Part shown: positions 1-9,822 of the stretch, in pieces
Numbering within the stretch: the first letter of the stretch is position 1
How the letters are laid out: each line of letters starts with the position of its first letter
Assembly (NCBI RefSeq): GCF_000208865.1
Contig: NC_018398.1
Span: 5,728,710 to 5,792,709, forward strand
Length of the DNA stretch: 64,000 nucleotides
DNA from: Neospora caninum Liverpool
Taxonomy: Eukaryota; Apicomplexa; Conoidasida; Eucoccidiorida; Sarcocystidae
Direction of reading: 5' to 3'
Program-made: the position numbers and the translations under genes
The notes under the pieces: generated by a model
Told to the model about the DNA's origin: nothing
Seen by the model: only the letters and a program-made list of their open reading frames with translations
Databases searched by the model: none

Positions 1-73
1 TACGTTGACGAAGCCAAATCTTTCCACCACTTTCACAGTGCCCTCCCGAATACGCGTCTAAAATCAGTCAAAT

Positions 74-1162
74 CTAAGAAACCTGCAAGAGTGTGACTGC
101 CACAGTGAGAAGAACAGCCGTAAATGCACCCATTCTACCTTCAGAGCTCCAGGCTGCGGAATGTACTATCAAAGTCAAGTAAGCCTCTTCCGTGGCAGGC
201 GTCTCGTCAAGCCGTCGCAATGGCGCACCGTTGTGTCCTCGAATGGCAATCCCGACAGCATCACCGTCCTCGATTGCAGGCGGCGTTCCTTCTGTGGTGT
301 TCTGCGTAAATTCGGCTACAGAATGTGATTCAAGGTCCTGTTCTGTGCCCTCTGGAGGCAGCTCCGGTGATGATGCGTTTATACCGGTAGTACCGGAGGG
401 TACGCTGGATAAGTTAGGGTTCGGTTTTTGGGCCGCTTGTTCATGCCCTTCCGCCTTCCCATCTTCCCCAGCGGAAGAATCTTGGTGTCCACCGGATCCA
501 GGTAAACTTGGAGACGGTTCTGGCGGCTGATCTGCATTTGGTCGATTCTCTTGACCATCTTCGTTGCTTGGGACATCCGGCTCTGGCCTGACAGTGCTTG
601 GCGGTCGTGAGTTGGAATCGCCATTAGACGTCCTGGAGGTTGTGGATGTGGTTACTGAATCCGACCCCGTAGCCAGCACCGTCTTGAACCGCACACAAAA
701 ACTCGAACCCCCACCTAAATACTCTGCAGACGGATTCGTAAACGTGTACCTCAATGGTCCTCCCATGGATGCACCCTCAGTCTCCACCGAATCCGACTCT
801 TCGAGAACCCACATTGGTTTTGTGTACCCTTGAAATGCATCCTTGAACTCGACAGTCTGGGTGAAATCACACGCTCCATTCTCAAATCGATACGCGGCAG
901 GGTACGACTCCGCCAAAGACTCATCCGAGGATGTGCTCGGTTCCGGCAGATACTTGGCTTTCCCGGTTTCGTCGATGACCTGGAGCGTGCTGGACGGTCC
1001 GAGATAAAAGACTTGCTCCACGTCCCTCTCGAGTCCCTCTTTCGGGATGGTGGTTGTGAAATCTGCCGCAGGCTTCTGTTCACTTGTTTCTGACGCGACG
1101 CACGACAGGACGGTGCCCAGGAGCAGGGTCAGACACACAGCTCGAAATAACTGTCTTTGCAT
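74..1162 (-). CDS. Secreted tandem-family protein, copy 1 (probable Toxoplasma family A, TgFAM)
   Basis: Single-exon gene of 362 codons. Residues 1-24 are a signal peptide (hydrophobic LTLLLGTVLSCVAS). Residues 25-168 form the conserved domain, with two post-signal cysteines (C98 in NGACDF, C156 in SFCVRFK) that could make one disulfide. Residues 170-310 are a Ser/Pro/Glu-rich linker with three N-glycosylation sequons (NLSS, NASS, NTTE). RRLDE sits at residues 316-320, followed by EAYLT, then a hydrophobic C-terminus with no basic cytoplasmic tail, which looks more like a GPI signal than a type I membrane anchor. It opens MQRQ where the other copies have MERQ. I know no biochemical function; the family is lineage-specific and presumably displayed or exported. 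The family name is recalled, not searched. It is the leftmost copy seen and the array may continue outside the window. Confidence 0.85.
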   Translation of the reverse strand: MQRQLFRAVCLTLLLGTVLSCVASETSEQKPAADFTTTIPKEGLERDVEQVFYLGPSSTLQVIDETGKAKYLPEPSTSSDESLAESYPAAYRFENGACDFTQTVEFKDAFQGYTKPMWVLEESDSVETEGASMGGPLRYTFTNPSAEYLGGGSSFCVRFKTVLATGSDSVTTSTTSRTSNGDSNSRPPSTVRPEPDVPSNEDGQENRPNADQPPEPSPSLPGSGGHQDSSAGEDGKAEGHEQAAQKPNPNLSSVPSGTTGINASSPELPPEGTEQDLESHSVAEFTQNTTEGTPPAIEDGDAVGIAIRGHNGAPLRRLDETPATEEAYLTLIVHSAAWSSEGRMGAFTAVLLTVAVTLLQVS

Positions 1163-2677
1163 GGTGACTATGGTTCTGAGTGTATCATGACAGTAGCCTC
1201 AGTCCAAAGGCACCCTTTACGCACTCCCCACGATGGGATGGACAGTGAAGGAGTATCCTTAAGTTATTTTAGCTGTGGTAACCGAATTATGCTCTTTTTT
1301 AGCGAGGAAGAAATGCAGGTTCTTTAGGCCTCGCTCTGCCCAGTTGTGGTGGGGACGGGACGAGGCTCAGAGTTGGTAGGCGGAAAGCGGCGGGACGTAG
1401 AGCCGCGTCGCTCGCTGGGCGCGAAAGGAGCGAAAGCACGCGGTAGCTGGGAATTTGACATGAAGAGCCCGGCTGAACGGAGAAGAATAGATCTAGCGTC
1501 TAGCTTATAGAGACACAATGTTATTGGATACAAGGAGAGCTCCTTAAAAATTGGAAAGGGCGAGGTTTGTGGACGAGCGTTGGATGTGTGTCACATTGCG
1601 GCGAGTTGCGCGACCCCCTCTTCCGCGCTTCGTGCCTGAAAACCACGGCAGCGACAACTGCCGGCCAAAACCGAGCCAGTGACCTTAGCAGCGATGACCG
1701 CCGGAGGGTGTTCACAAAGAAGGTCAGCTGAAATGCTTCAGGAAGAAGTGTGTCCCCATTCTGACTCTGAAGGCTAAACCACTCCGTGACAGTCGGAATC
1801 GTTAGCGATCAGCGGAGAGAACGTCGAAGGCAATAGGAGTGAGCCAGTGTCTCGAAATATAGTGGTCGAGGTACACGTCAATCGCCAGCACACGCGTGAA
1901 TCTCCGAAGAGAGGCTCGATAAACACTCGCAGCTCTTCTCCGCTTCATTAAAGAGTCACCCCCACGTTGTTGCTTTCAACAGCGCAAGCACTCGACAACA
2001 CACCACTTCACCATAATGCTGCTGTCAGCGTGTATGCACAAAAACGTGACAACGGAGGGCGTGGCCACATACACGACTTAACTGGTCTCCTGTACGAGCG
2101 AACATTTTCTTCGCTCCTCCGTCTTTCTTCCACTTGCTTAACACCACAAATGTGTCACCAGCGTCCAGAACAGTCAAGCAGTCACCAACATTCCCAGGCT
2201 GACGCGAGGTAGGAAGGCGTTTGAGCAAGAGCTTCACAGTTCCGTTGCAAGATGAACTGAATCTAGAGTTTTCAGACAGACCGTGTGGAGCGGTGTCCAG
2301 GAAAGAGAATTTACGCCCAAACGGAACTGCCGCGCACGGTCACTACCGCGACACGAAACGAGGATGCGAACAAGTTATGCATATGCAGAGGTAGCTAACC
2401 AAGTGGCGCGATTAAGCGGTCGACCTCTTAGCTCCCTCAAGCTGAGATCAGGATTTTAGACTCCCAACACAAAAGGTGACAAAGAAAATACTCTTTTAAC
2501 CAGGCAGAGATCTGGTTGTCTCCCGGTAAACCCATCACTCAGACACACAGTTAACCATGCAACCACTCTGGTAAATTCAAAAAAGTTCCCAGACTTCCCC
2601 GTCTTAGATTGACGAAGCCAAACCCTTTCCTCACCTGCATTCCCCCCTCCCGAATTCGCGCCCACACTCGGTCACAT
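1163..2677. promoter_or_regulatory. Spacer between array copies 1 and 2
   Basis: No gene seen. The part next to copy 1 should hold its 5' UTR and promoter. A degenerate form of the block shared by the other promoters is present near 1405-1450 (cgctgggcgcg, then gcacgcggtagctggg), but the GCATGC core has become GCACGC. The right end (about 2600-2677) resembles bases 1-73, so the 3' flanks of copies 1 and 2 are also homologous. A weak match to the tRNA-like element of the other spacers lies near 2385-2453. Confidence 0.45.
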
Positions 2678-3769
2678 CTACAAAAAGTGCAATCCTGTGG
2701 CTACCGCAGTGAGGAGAAGACCCAGCGGTGCGCCCATTCCGCCTGCAGAGCCCCAAGCTGCGGAGTGCACCACAACAGTCAAGTACGCCTCTTTCACTGC
2801 AGGCGTGTCAGCCAACCGTCTCAATGGAGCGCGGTTGTCTTCTCCCTTGCCACTCTGGACTTCATGGCCGTTTTCGGTTGCGGACAACGTGGTTTCTGCC
2901 GACTTCTCTGTAGATGTGGAGAGAGGAGAAGATTCTGGCACGTTCTTTCTTAGAACGTCAGTTTTGCGATTCAGGTCTCGACTATCCTGTTTGGAAAGTG
3001 AGCTGCTTCCCTGAGAAACGTCCGGTGCAGGGACACTCTGATGGTGACTATCCTGTCCTTGTTCAGACCCTGGACCGCCGCTACCTGGGTTGTTCTGTGC
3101 AGGTTCCTTATCTGACGTCCCGGAGGGAGGCGCGGGAGCCTCTTCAGTCTGGTCCTTGGGATTCTCGTCACCACCGCCACTGTCTGCATCAGGCAATTCA
3201 CCACTCGGGTAACCCCCCGAACCCGAAGACTCAGCTGTCGAAGGAGTGGACGTGCTGGTTTCTGCATCCGAACCGGCAGCCACCACCGTCTTGAACCGTA
3301 CACAAAAACTCAAACCCCCACCCAGATATTCCTCCGGAGGATTCGTAAACGTGTACCTCACAGGCCCTCTCACGGATACCTTCCCACTCTCCACCGAATC
3401 CGAGTCCTCGTGAACCCATAGTGGCTTTGTGTACCCAGGAAATGCATCCTTGAACTCGATTGTCTTGCTGAAATCACACGCTCCGTTATCAAATCGATAC
3501 ACGGCACTGTACGGGCCCGACGACGCCCCATCAACACTTTGGCTGGGTTCGGGAAGATAGACGGCTTTCCCGGTTTCGTCGATAACCTGCAGAGTGCTGG
3601 ATGGTCCAAGCGAGAAGACTTGCTCTAGGTCCCTCTGGAGCCCTTCTTTCGGGATGGTGGTTTTGAAATCAGCCTCAGTCTCCAGTCCAGTTGTGTCAGA
3701 AGCGACGCACGACAGGACGGTGCCCAGGATCAGGGTCAAACACGCGGCTCGAAATAACTGTCTTTCCAT
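2678..3769 (-). CDS. Secreted tandem-family protein, copy 2 (chimeric)
   Basis: Single-exon gene of 363 codons starting MERQLFRAACLTLILG, with a purine at -3 and G at +4. The N-terminal domain (to about residue 168; C98, C156) is almost identical to copies 3 and 4, but ends NPPEEYLGGG where they have NPPAEYLGGG. The C-terminal third (STSTEKSAETTLSATENGHE, then RAPLRRLADTPAVKEAYL, then a GLHFL end) matches copies 8 and 10 instead. It is therefore a mosaic of the two subfamilies, with the join inside the linker. The linker is unique and rich in Ser/Gly/Asp (repeated SGSGG, DSGGGDE). RRLAD is at residues 317-321. Confidence 0.85.
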   Translation of the reverse strand: MERQLFRAACLTLILGTVLSCVASDTTGLETEADFKTTIPKEGLQRDLEQVFSLGPSSTLQVIDETGKAVYLPEPSQSVDGASSGPYSAVYRFDNGACDFSKTIEFKDAFPGYTKPLWVHEDSDSVESGKVSVRGPVRYTFTNPPEEYLGGGLSFCVRFKTVVAAGSDAETSTSTPSTAESSGSGGYPSGELPDADSGGGDENPKDQTEEAPAPPSGTSDKEPAQNNPGSGGPGSEQGQDSHHQSVPAPDVSQGSSSLSKQDSRDLNRKTDVLRKNVPESSPLSTSTEKSAETTLSATENGHEVQSGKGEDNRAPLRRLADTPAVKEAYLTVVVHSAAWGSAGGMGAPLGLLLTAVATGLHFL

Positions 3770-6265
3770 GACGACTACGGATCGAAATAGTATAGGAATG
3801 GGGCGTGAGTCACCTGTGAAGGGCCGAGAAGCTGCCCGCGATGTGAAAGGGATAAAATGCGTTTTCTAGGCTTCTTCTGTTTCGAATTATCGATCTCTTG
3901 GGCTCATGTGCCGCATGCAACAGTGAGGCTGTGAGCGCGCTAGACGGGGGGCCGAGTTGCTCGGAGGGCGCGGATTTCGGTTGCGGCATGCGCTTGAATG
4001 GGGGCCAACGGGGCTGATGGTCAACTGGGATGGCGATCAGCACAAATGAGGAGGAGAGTACAGTGTGCGGTTAGCGTGCAGGTAATATAGACGACTATTC
4101 AACACGATGCACCCCGCTTTGGTGAGATTTTTGGGATGATTGAATTTTGGGGTGAGTGAAATCCAACACCTTTAGCATTTCATGCAGTCCAGTGGGGTCG
4201 TGGTGCACAGCAACCATGAAGAACTCGGATGTCTGTATCTCATAGCTGGGGCCATCTTCAGTGAGTAAGGTATTGCAAGTGCAAAGGGCTCAGCCGCCTG
4301 GTGCCTTACTCTGCACCGTAGCGACGGTGGTATCGGCAGCGGTGCTAGTGACCACGGCGTGCGGACGCCGACAACTAGCGAGGGCATTTCCGTGGAGTGT
4401 GCCTGGAACGATGTCGCACGTGTCCACGAAACACAGGACCCCAATAGGAGGGGGATATGAGGGCGACATCAGTTGCCGAATGTTGCAGTTTCAATCGATC
4501 AGCCCGAAGGTGCCAGGGGGAGAGGAACGGGTGACATAACCGGAACAAGGCAGCACGAGGACACTCGCCACAGAAGTACAGGTTGAAGGATCGGCACACA
4601 AAACGCGACTCGTTTCTGGCCGCTTCGAACAAATTTCGACGTGTGTTGCGGAGTTGCCGCTGCCAGCACCTCAACTCTCCATGTTAACCACAATGTTGTC
4701 ATCTCGTGACTTCACCAACTGCGTGCATACCGCCGAGCGTGCAGGCACTGTAGCTGTGCTGGGGAGGGTTGTGTTCTCTGCTGATACAGGGAATTCGTCC
4801 GTCACCGAATTGGTGCATTTCTGCATCAGTTTCAATAACTTCCATGTTGGCAAGTTTCGCTGGAGGTCCTGTGTTCGCTCGTGGGCATCCGGTATCTCCT
4901 TGGACTAGCAGTGCATCGCGTGCGTACGCCGACGGCATCTACTTGCATTGGCAGTCACCCGTGCGAACAAGGGGACTTGCCACTTCATACTTCCACTGAA
5001 ACTTCAACTGCATCCCCACCTGTGCTTGAACCGCTCATCATAAAACAAGAGTTTGCTGTGGGGAGTCCCTAAGAATGACAGATTCTCCCAGCGGGGTTCC
5101 GCGATTCTGTAGTGCCATCAATGCATCATCGTGTATGGGCTTTCGCACCTGATACGACCGGGCCTTCCGGTGACACACTGGTATACCTATTTGTCCAAGG
5201 CAATAAACAATGCGCAATTGACCAGTCCTTAGCTGGCGTAGACCAATGTCATCTTCTGCACCGCCTCCCTCAGCCCAAGCAGCCGGCTTTCTGAAGCGTG
5301 GCTTCCTGAACCAGAGCTTTTGCCACAGGCGCAACCCTGTTACGGATAAGACGGTCATGCCCATGTTGCCAACAAAAGAGCCAGGAGGCTGACACTGCAA
5401 GTCAACAGAACTTTGCCTGCCTGCGGCGTCCTCTGCTCAGTTGCACTACACCGTACAACCAGAATGGTTGTTTCGATCGCAGCGCCTCAGGGCCCGTTGT
5501 TCCGCTGCCGAAACCTTCCGTCACCATCTTCTTGCCGCCGTTCCCCCTCACCTACCCGGCACCCGTTGGCTGCCAACCCATGCAAATTCGAGCACACAGT
5601 TAGGAAATCGGCAACAGCGTAGCTGCTGCAGCGAGAAGAAAAACTGATGTTGCACTCAATCCATTTGCAAAGACCCACGCCGCCGAGTGAACTAGGATGG
5701 TCAAGTACGCCTCTTTCCCTGCATTAGTCTCACTGAGGCGCCTCGAAAGAGTGCCGCTCTTTTCGCTAACACTGCCCTCCTGGCCATCCGCGCGTGCGTT
5801 TGCGTCTCCTGTGACTTGGCCATCCTCCGGCACTGAGACATCAATAGTTGGAGTTGATGTTTCGATAGGTGCTGACGTAGGAGACTGCACTTTGTCTCCT
5901 GATGTCTCCTCAGTGGAGAAGGGAGCTGGGGTTGCTGCAGGGTTCTCGTTTGCTTTCGGGGCACCACTCTCTGGCTGTGATCCCCCACCGTGCCGCAGAC
6001 GTTGGGCACCATTGTGCTCAGTATGCGGCTCTGCAGCGTCATTTCTATCGTTGTCGATTCGAACTGTGCTTGGGGCTGGTTCAGCGCTTTCACCCCGACC
6101 GCCTTCTCCCAGATCCTCAACGCCGTGCGAGCCAGACCCACCACCACCACCGCCACTTGCCCCAGCGCCTCCACCAGAACCCACGTGTTGATCCCCAGGC
6201 AACAGGTGCTCCTCCTCTTCCGGGGGTGTTTCCGTTTGCGAATCATTTGAAGAATCCGAAGATGT
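3240..6265. repeat. Tandem segmental duplication, unit 1 (about 3.03 kb)
   Basis: Runs from the conserved half of copy 2 across the spacer to the linker of copy 3. The next units start about 3026 bases further on. Boundaries are approximate because they fall inside the conserved coding domain. The near-identity covers coding and non-coding sequence alike and breaks down mainly in the linker, so the duplication is recent. Confidence 0.75.
3770..5599. repeat. Duplicated spacer, unit 1 of 3 (promoter of copy 2, 3' flank of copy 3)
   Basis: Near-identical to 6797-8625 and 9823-11663. All three carry the same stop-to-stop open frames at a 3026/3043-base offset, which reflects duplication rather than coding. 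GCATGC occurs at 3913-3918 and 3986-3991, about 145 and 217 bases upstream of the copy 2 ATG. No RNA gene or recognisable protein seen. Confidence 0.7.
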
Positions 6266-6796
6266 CGCCGTGGTCGACGTGCTGGTTTCTGCATCCGAAC
6301 CGGCAGCCACCACCGTCTTGAACCGTACACAAAAACTCAAACCCCCACCCAGATATTCCGCCGGAGGATTCGTAAACGTGTACCTCACAGGCCCTCTCAC
6401 GGATACCTTCCCACTCTCCACCGAATCCGAGTCCTCGTGAACCCATAGTGGCTTTGTGTACCCAGGAAATGCATCCTTGAACTCGATTGTCTTGCTGAAA
6501 TCACACGCTCCGTTATCAAATCGATACGCGGCACTGTACGGGCCCGACGACGCCCCATCAACACTTTGGCTGGGTTCGGGAAGATAGACGGCTTTCCCGG
6601 TTTCGTCGATAACCTGCAGAGTGCTGGATGGTCCAAGCGAGAAGACTTGCTCTAGGTCCCTCTGGAGCCCTTCTTTCGGGATGGTGGTTTTGAAATCAGC
6701 CTCAGTCTCCAGTCCAGTTGTGTCAGAAGCGACGCACGACAGGACGGTGCCCAAGATCAGGGTCAAACACGCGGCTCGAAATAACTGTCTTTCCAT
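5600..6796 (-). CDS. Secreted tandem-family protein, copy 3
   Basis: Single-exon gene of 398 codons. The N-terminal 175 residues differ from copy 4 at only a few positions (for example HEDSD versus HEESD). The linker contains an acidic PPEEEEHLLPG stretch and a run of glycines (GASGGGGGGSGSHG) encoded by CCA/CCG triplet runs on the plus strand, a likely source of length change. From NLRHGG/RLRHGG onward (about residue 268) it is again nearly identical to copies 4 and 5, including STPTIDVSVPEDGQVTGDAN. RRLSE, a perfect TEXEL-type pentapeptide, is at residues 352-356 (bases 5729-5743). The hydrophobic end is LLAAAATLLPIS. Confidence 0.87.
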   Translation of the reverse strand: MERQLFRAACLTLILGTVLSCVASDTTGLETEADFKTTIPKEGLQRDLEQVFSLGPSSTLQVIDETGKAVYLPEPSQSVDGASSGPYSAAYRFDNGACDFSKTIEFKDAFPGYTKPLWVHEDSDSVESGKVSVRGPVRYTFTNPPAEYLGGGLSFCVRFKTVVAAGSDAETSTSTTATSSDSSNDSQTETPPEEEEHLLPGDQHVGSGGGAGASGGGGGGSGSHGVEDLGEGGRGESAEPAPSTVRIDNDRNDAAEPHTEHNGAQRLRHGGGSQPESGAPKANENPAATPAPFSTEETSGDKVQSPTSAPIETSTPTIDVSVPEDGQVTGDANARADGQEGSVSEKSGTLSRRLSETNAGKEAYLTILVHSAAWVFANGLSATSVFLLAAAATLLPIS

Positions 6797-9291
6797 GACG
6801 ACTACGGATCGAAATAGTATAGGAATGGGGCGTGAGTCATCTGTGAGGGGCCGAGAAGCTGCCCGCGATGTGAAAGGGATAAAATGCGTTTTCTAGGCTT
6901 CTTCTGTTTCGAATTATCGATCTCTTGGCTCATGTGCCGCATGCAACAGTGAGGCTGTGAGCGCGCTAGACGGGGGGCCGAGTTGCTCGCAGGGCGCAGA
7001 TTTCGGTTGCGGCATGCGCTTGAATGGGGGCCAACCGGGCTGATGGTCAACGGGGCTGGCGATCAGCACAAATGAGGAGGAGAGTACAGTGTGCGGTTAG
7101 CGTGCAGGTAATATAGACGACTATTCAACACGATGCACCCCGCTTTGGTGAGATTTTTGGGATGATTGAATTTTGGGGTGAGTGAAATCCAACACCTTTA
7201 GCATTTCATGCAGTCCAGTGGGGTCGTGGTGCACAGCAACCATGAAGAACTCGGATGTCTGTATCTCATAGCTGGGGCCATCTTCAGTGAGTAAGGTATT
7301 GCAAGTGCAAAGGGCTCAGCCGCCTGGTGCCTTACTCTGCACCGTAGCGACGGTGGTATCGGCAGCGGTGCTAGTGACCACGGCGTGCGGACGCCGACAA
7401 CTAGCGAGGGCATTTCCGTGGAGTGTGCCTGGAACGATGTCGCACGTGTCCACGAAACACAGGACCCCAATAGGAGGGGGATATGAGGGCGACATCAATT
7501 GCCGAATGTTGCAGTTTCAATCGATCAGCCCGAAGGTGCCAGGGGGAGAGGAACGGGTGACATAACCGGAACAAGGCAGCACGAGGACACTCGCCACAGA
7601 AGTACAGGTTGAAGGATCGGCACACAAAACGCGACTCGCTTCTGGCCGCTTCGAACAAATTTCGACGTGTGTTGCGGAGTTGCCGCTGCCAGCACCTCAA
7701 CTCTCCATGTTAACCACAATGTTGTCATCTCGTGACTTCACCAACTGCGTGCATAACGCCGAGCGAGCAGGCACTGTAGCTGTGCTGGGGACGGTTGAGT
7801 TCTCTGCTGATACAGGGAATTCGTCCGTCACCGAATTGGTGCATTTCTGCATCAGTTTCAATAACTTCCATGTTGGCAAGTTTCGCTGGAGGTCCTGTGT
7901 TCGCTCGTGGGCATCCGGTATCTCCTTGGACTAGCAGTGCATCGCGTGCGTACGCCGACGGCATCTACTTGCATTGGCAGTCACCCGTGCGAACAAGGGG
8001 ACTTGCCACTTCATACTTCCACTGAAACTTCAACTGCATCCCCACCTGTGCTTGAACCGCTCATCATAAAACAAGAGTTTGCTGTGGGGAGTCCCTAAGA
8101 ATGACAGATTCTCCCAGCGGGGTTCCGCGATTCTGTAGTGCCATCAATGCATCATCGTGTATGGGCTTTCGCACCTGATACGACCGGGCCTTCCGGTGAC
8201 ACACTGGTATACCTATTTGTCCAAGGCAATAAACAATGCGCAATTGACCAGTCCTTAGCTGGCGTAGACCAATGTCATCTTCTGCACCGCCTCCCTCAGC
8301 CCAAGCAGCCGGCTTTCTGAAGCGTGGCTTCCTGAACCAGAGCTTTTGCCACAGGCGCAACCCTGTTACGGATAAGACGGTCATGCCCATGTTGCCAACA
8401 AAAGAGCCAGGAGGCTGACACTGCAAGTCAACAGAACTTTGCCTGCCTGCGGCGTCCTCTGCTCAGTTGCACTACATCGTACAACCAGAATGGTTGTTTC
8501 GATTACAGCGCCTCAGGGCCCGTTGTTCCGCTGCCGAAACCTTCCGTCACCATCTTCTTGCCGCCGTTCCCCCTCACCTACCCCGCACCCGTTGGCTGCC
8601 AACCCATGCAAATTCGAGCACACAGTTAGGCAATCGGCAACAGCGTAGCTGCTGCAGCGAGAAGAAAAACTGATGTTGCACTCAATCCATTTGCAAAGTC
8701 CCACGACGCCGAGTGAACTAGGATGGTCAAGTACGCCTCTTTCCCTGCATTAGTCTCACTGAGGCGCCTCGAAAGAGTGCCGCTCTTTTCGCTAACACTG
8801 CCCTCCTGGCCATCCGCGCGTGCGTTTGCGTCTCCTGTGACTTGGCCATCCTCCGGCACTGAGACATCAATAGTTGGAGTTGATGTTTCGGTAGGTGCTG
8901 ACGTAGGAGACTGCACTTTGTCTCCTGATGTCTCCTCAGTGGAGAAGGGAGCTGGGGTTGCTGCAGGGTTCTCGTTTGCTTTAGGGGCACCACTCTCTGG
9001 CTGTGATCCCCCACCGTGCCGCAGATTTTGAGCACCTTTGAGCTCAGAAGGAAGTCTTTCAACGTCGACCTTTTCATCAGGGTCGGTTGGCTCTTTACGG
9101 GGTCCTTTCTCACCGTGTCGACCATCCACGCGGCCCGCCGACCCAGGCTTTCCAGCACCGCTACCACCACCGCCACCACCCCCGGAACTATCTCCTTCAG
9201 TCCCGCTTTGATTACTACCTTGCTGAGACCCCTGCTGCTCTGGCGAGGGAGTGGCCTGTGGCGGCTCACTTGAAGAATCTGCAGAAGATGT
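6266..9291. repeat. Tandem segmental duplication, unit 2 (about 3.03 kb)
   Basis: Second copy of the unit: conserved half of copy 3, spacer 6797-8625, and 3' half of copy 4. Its offset from unit 1 is 3026 bases. Differences from unit 1 in the spacer are scattered single bases, for example in the stretch near 7755-7800. Confidence 0.75.
6797..8625. repeat. Duplicated spacer, unit 2 of 3 (promoter of copy 3, 3' flank of copy 4)
   Basis: Holds GCATGC at 6939-6944 and 7012-7017 upstream of copy 3. No independent gene seen; all open frames are shared with the sister spacers and none resembles a known protein. Confidence 0.7.
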
Positions 9292-9822
9292 CGCCGTGGT
9301 CGATGTGCTGGTTTCTGCATCCGAACCGGCGGCCATCACCGTCTTGAACCGTACACAAAAACTCAAACCCCCACCCAGATATTCCGCCGGAGGATTCGTA
9401 AACGTGTACCTCACAGGCCCTCTCACGGATACCTTCCCACTCTCCACCGAATCCGACTCCTCGTGAACCCATAGTGGCTTTGTGTACCCAGGAAATGCAT
9501 CCTTGAACTCGATTGTCTTGCTGAAATCACACGCTCCGTTATCAAATCGATACGCGGCACTGTACGGGCCCGACGACGCCCCATCAACACTTTGGCTGGG
9601 TTCGGGAAGATAGACGGCTTTCCCGGTTTCGTCGATAACCTGCAGAGTGCTGGATGGTCCAAGCGAGAAGACTTGCTCTAGGTCCCTCTGGAGCCCTTCT
9701 TTCGGGATGGTGGTTTTGAAATCAGCCTCAGTCTCCAGTCCAGTTGTGTCAGAAGCGACGCACGACAGGACGGTGCCCAAGATCAGGGTCAAACACGCGG
9801 CTCGAAATAACTGTCTTTCCAT
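8626..9822 (-). CDS. Secreted tandem-family protein, copy 4
   Basis: Single-exon gene of 398 codons, the same length as copies 3 and 5 although the linkers differ. The linker has EPPQATPSPEQQGSQQGSNQ, then a glycine run, then a charged RHGEKGPRKEPTDPDEKVD segment shared in altered form with copy 5 but absent from copy 3. RRLSE is at residues 352-356 (bases 8755-8769). It ends LLPIA where copy 3 ends LLPIS. The signal peptide and C98/C156 are conserved. Confidence 0.87.
   Translation of the reverse strand: MERQLFRAACLTLILGTVLSCVASDTTGLETEADFKTTIPKEGLQRDLEQVFSLGPSSTLQVIDETGKAVYLPEPSQSVDGASSGPYSAAYRFDNGACDFSKTIEFKDAFPGYTKPLWVHEESDSVESGKVSVRGPVRYTFTNPPAEYLGGGLSFCVRFKTVMAAGSDAETSTSTTATSSADSSSEPPQATPSPEQQGSQQGSNQSGTEGDSSGGGGGGGSGAGKPGSAGRVDGRHGEKGPRKEPTDPDEKVDVERLPSELKGAQNLRHGGGSQPESGAPKANENPAATPAPFSTEETSGDKVQSPTSAPTETSTPTIDVSVPEDGQVTGDANARADGQEGSVSEKSGTLSRRLSETNAGKEAYLTILVHSASWDFANGLSATSVFLLAAAATLLPIA

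Noticed and set aside
5038..5400. A 120-codon minus-strand frame repeated intact at 8064-8426 and 11107-11469
   Set aside because: Its conservation is explained by the near-identity of the three duplicated spacers. It has no signal peptide, domain or homologue I recognise, and third-position patterns cannot be judged because the copies are almost identical.
5701..6330. A long alternative minus-strand frame over the linker of copy 3 (209 codons), with similar frames in copies 2, 4, 5 and 10
   Set aside because: It lies wholly inside the real gene in another frame, is Arg/Gln-rich as expected from the shifted low-complexity linker, and has no start or flanks of its own.
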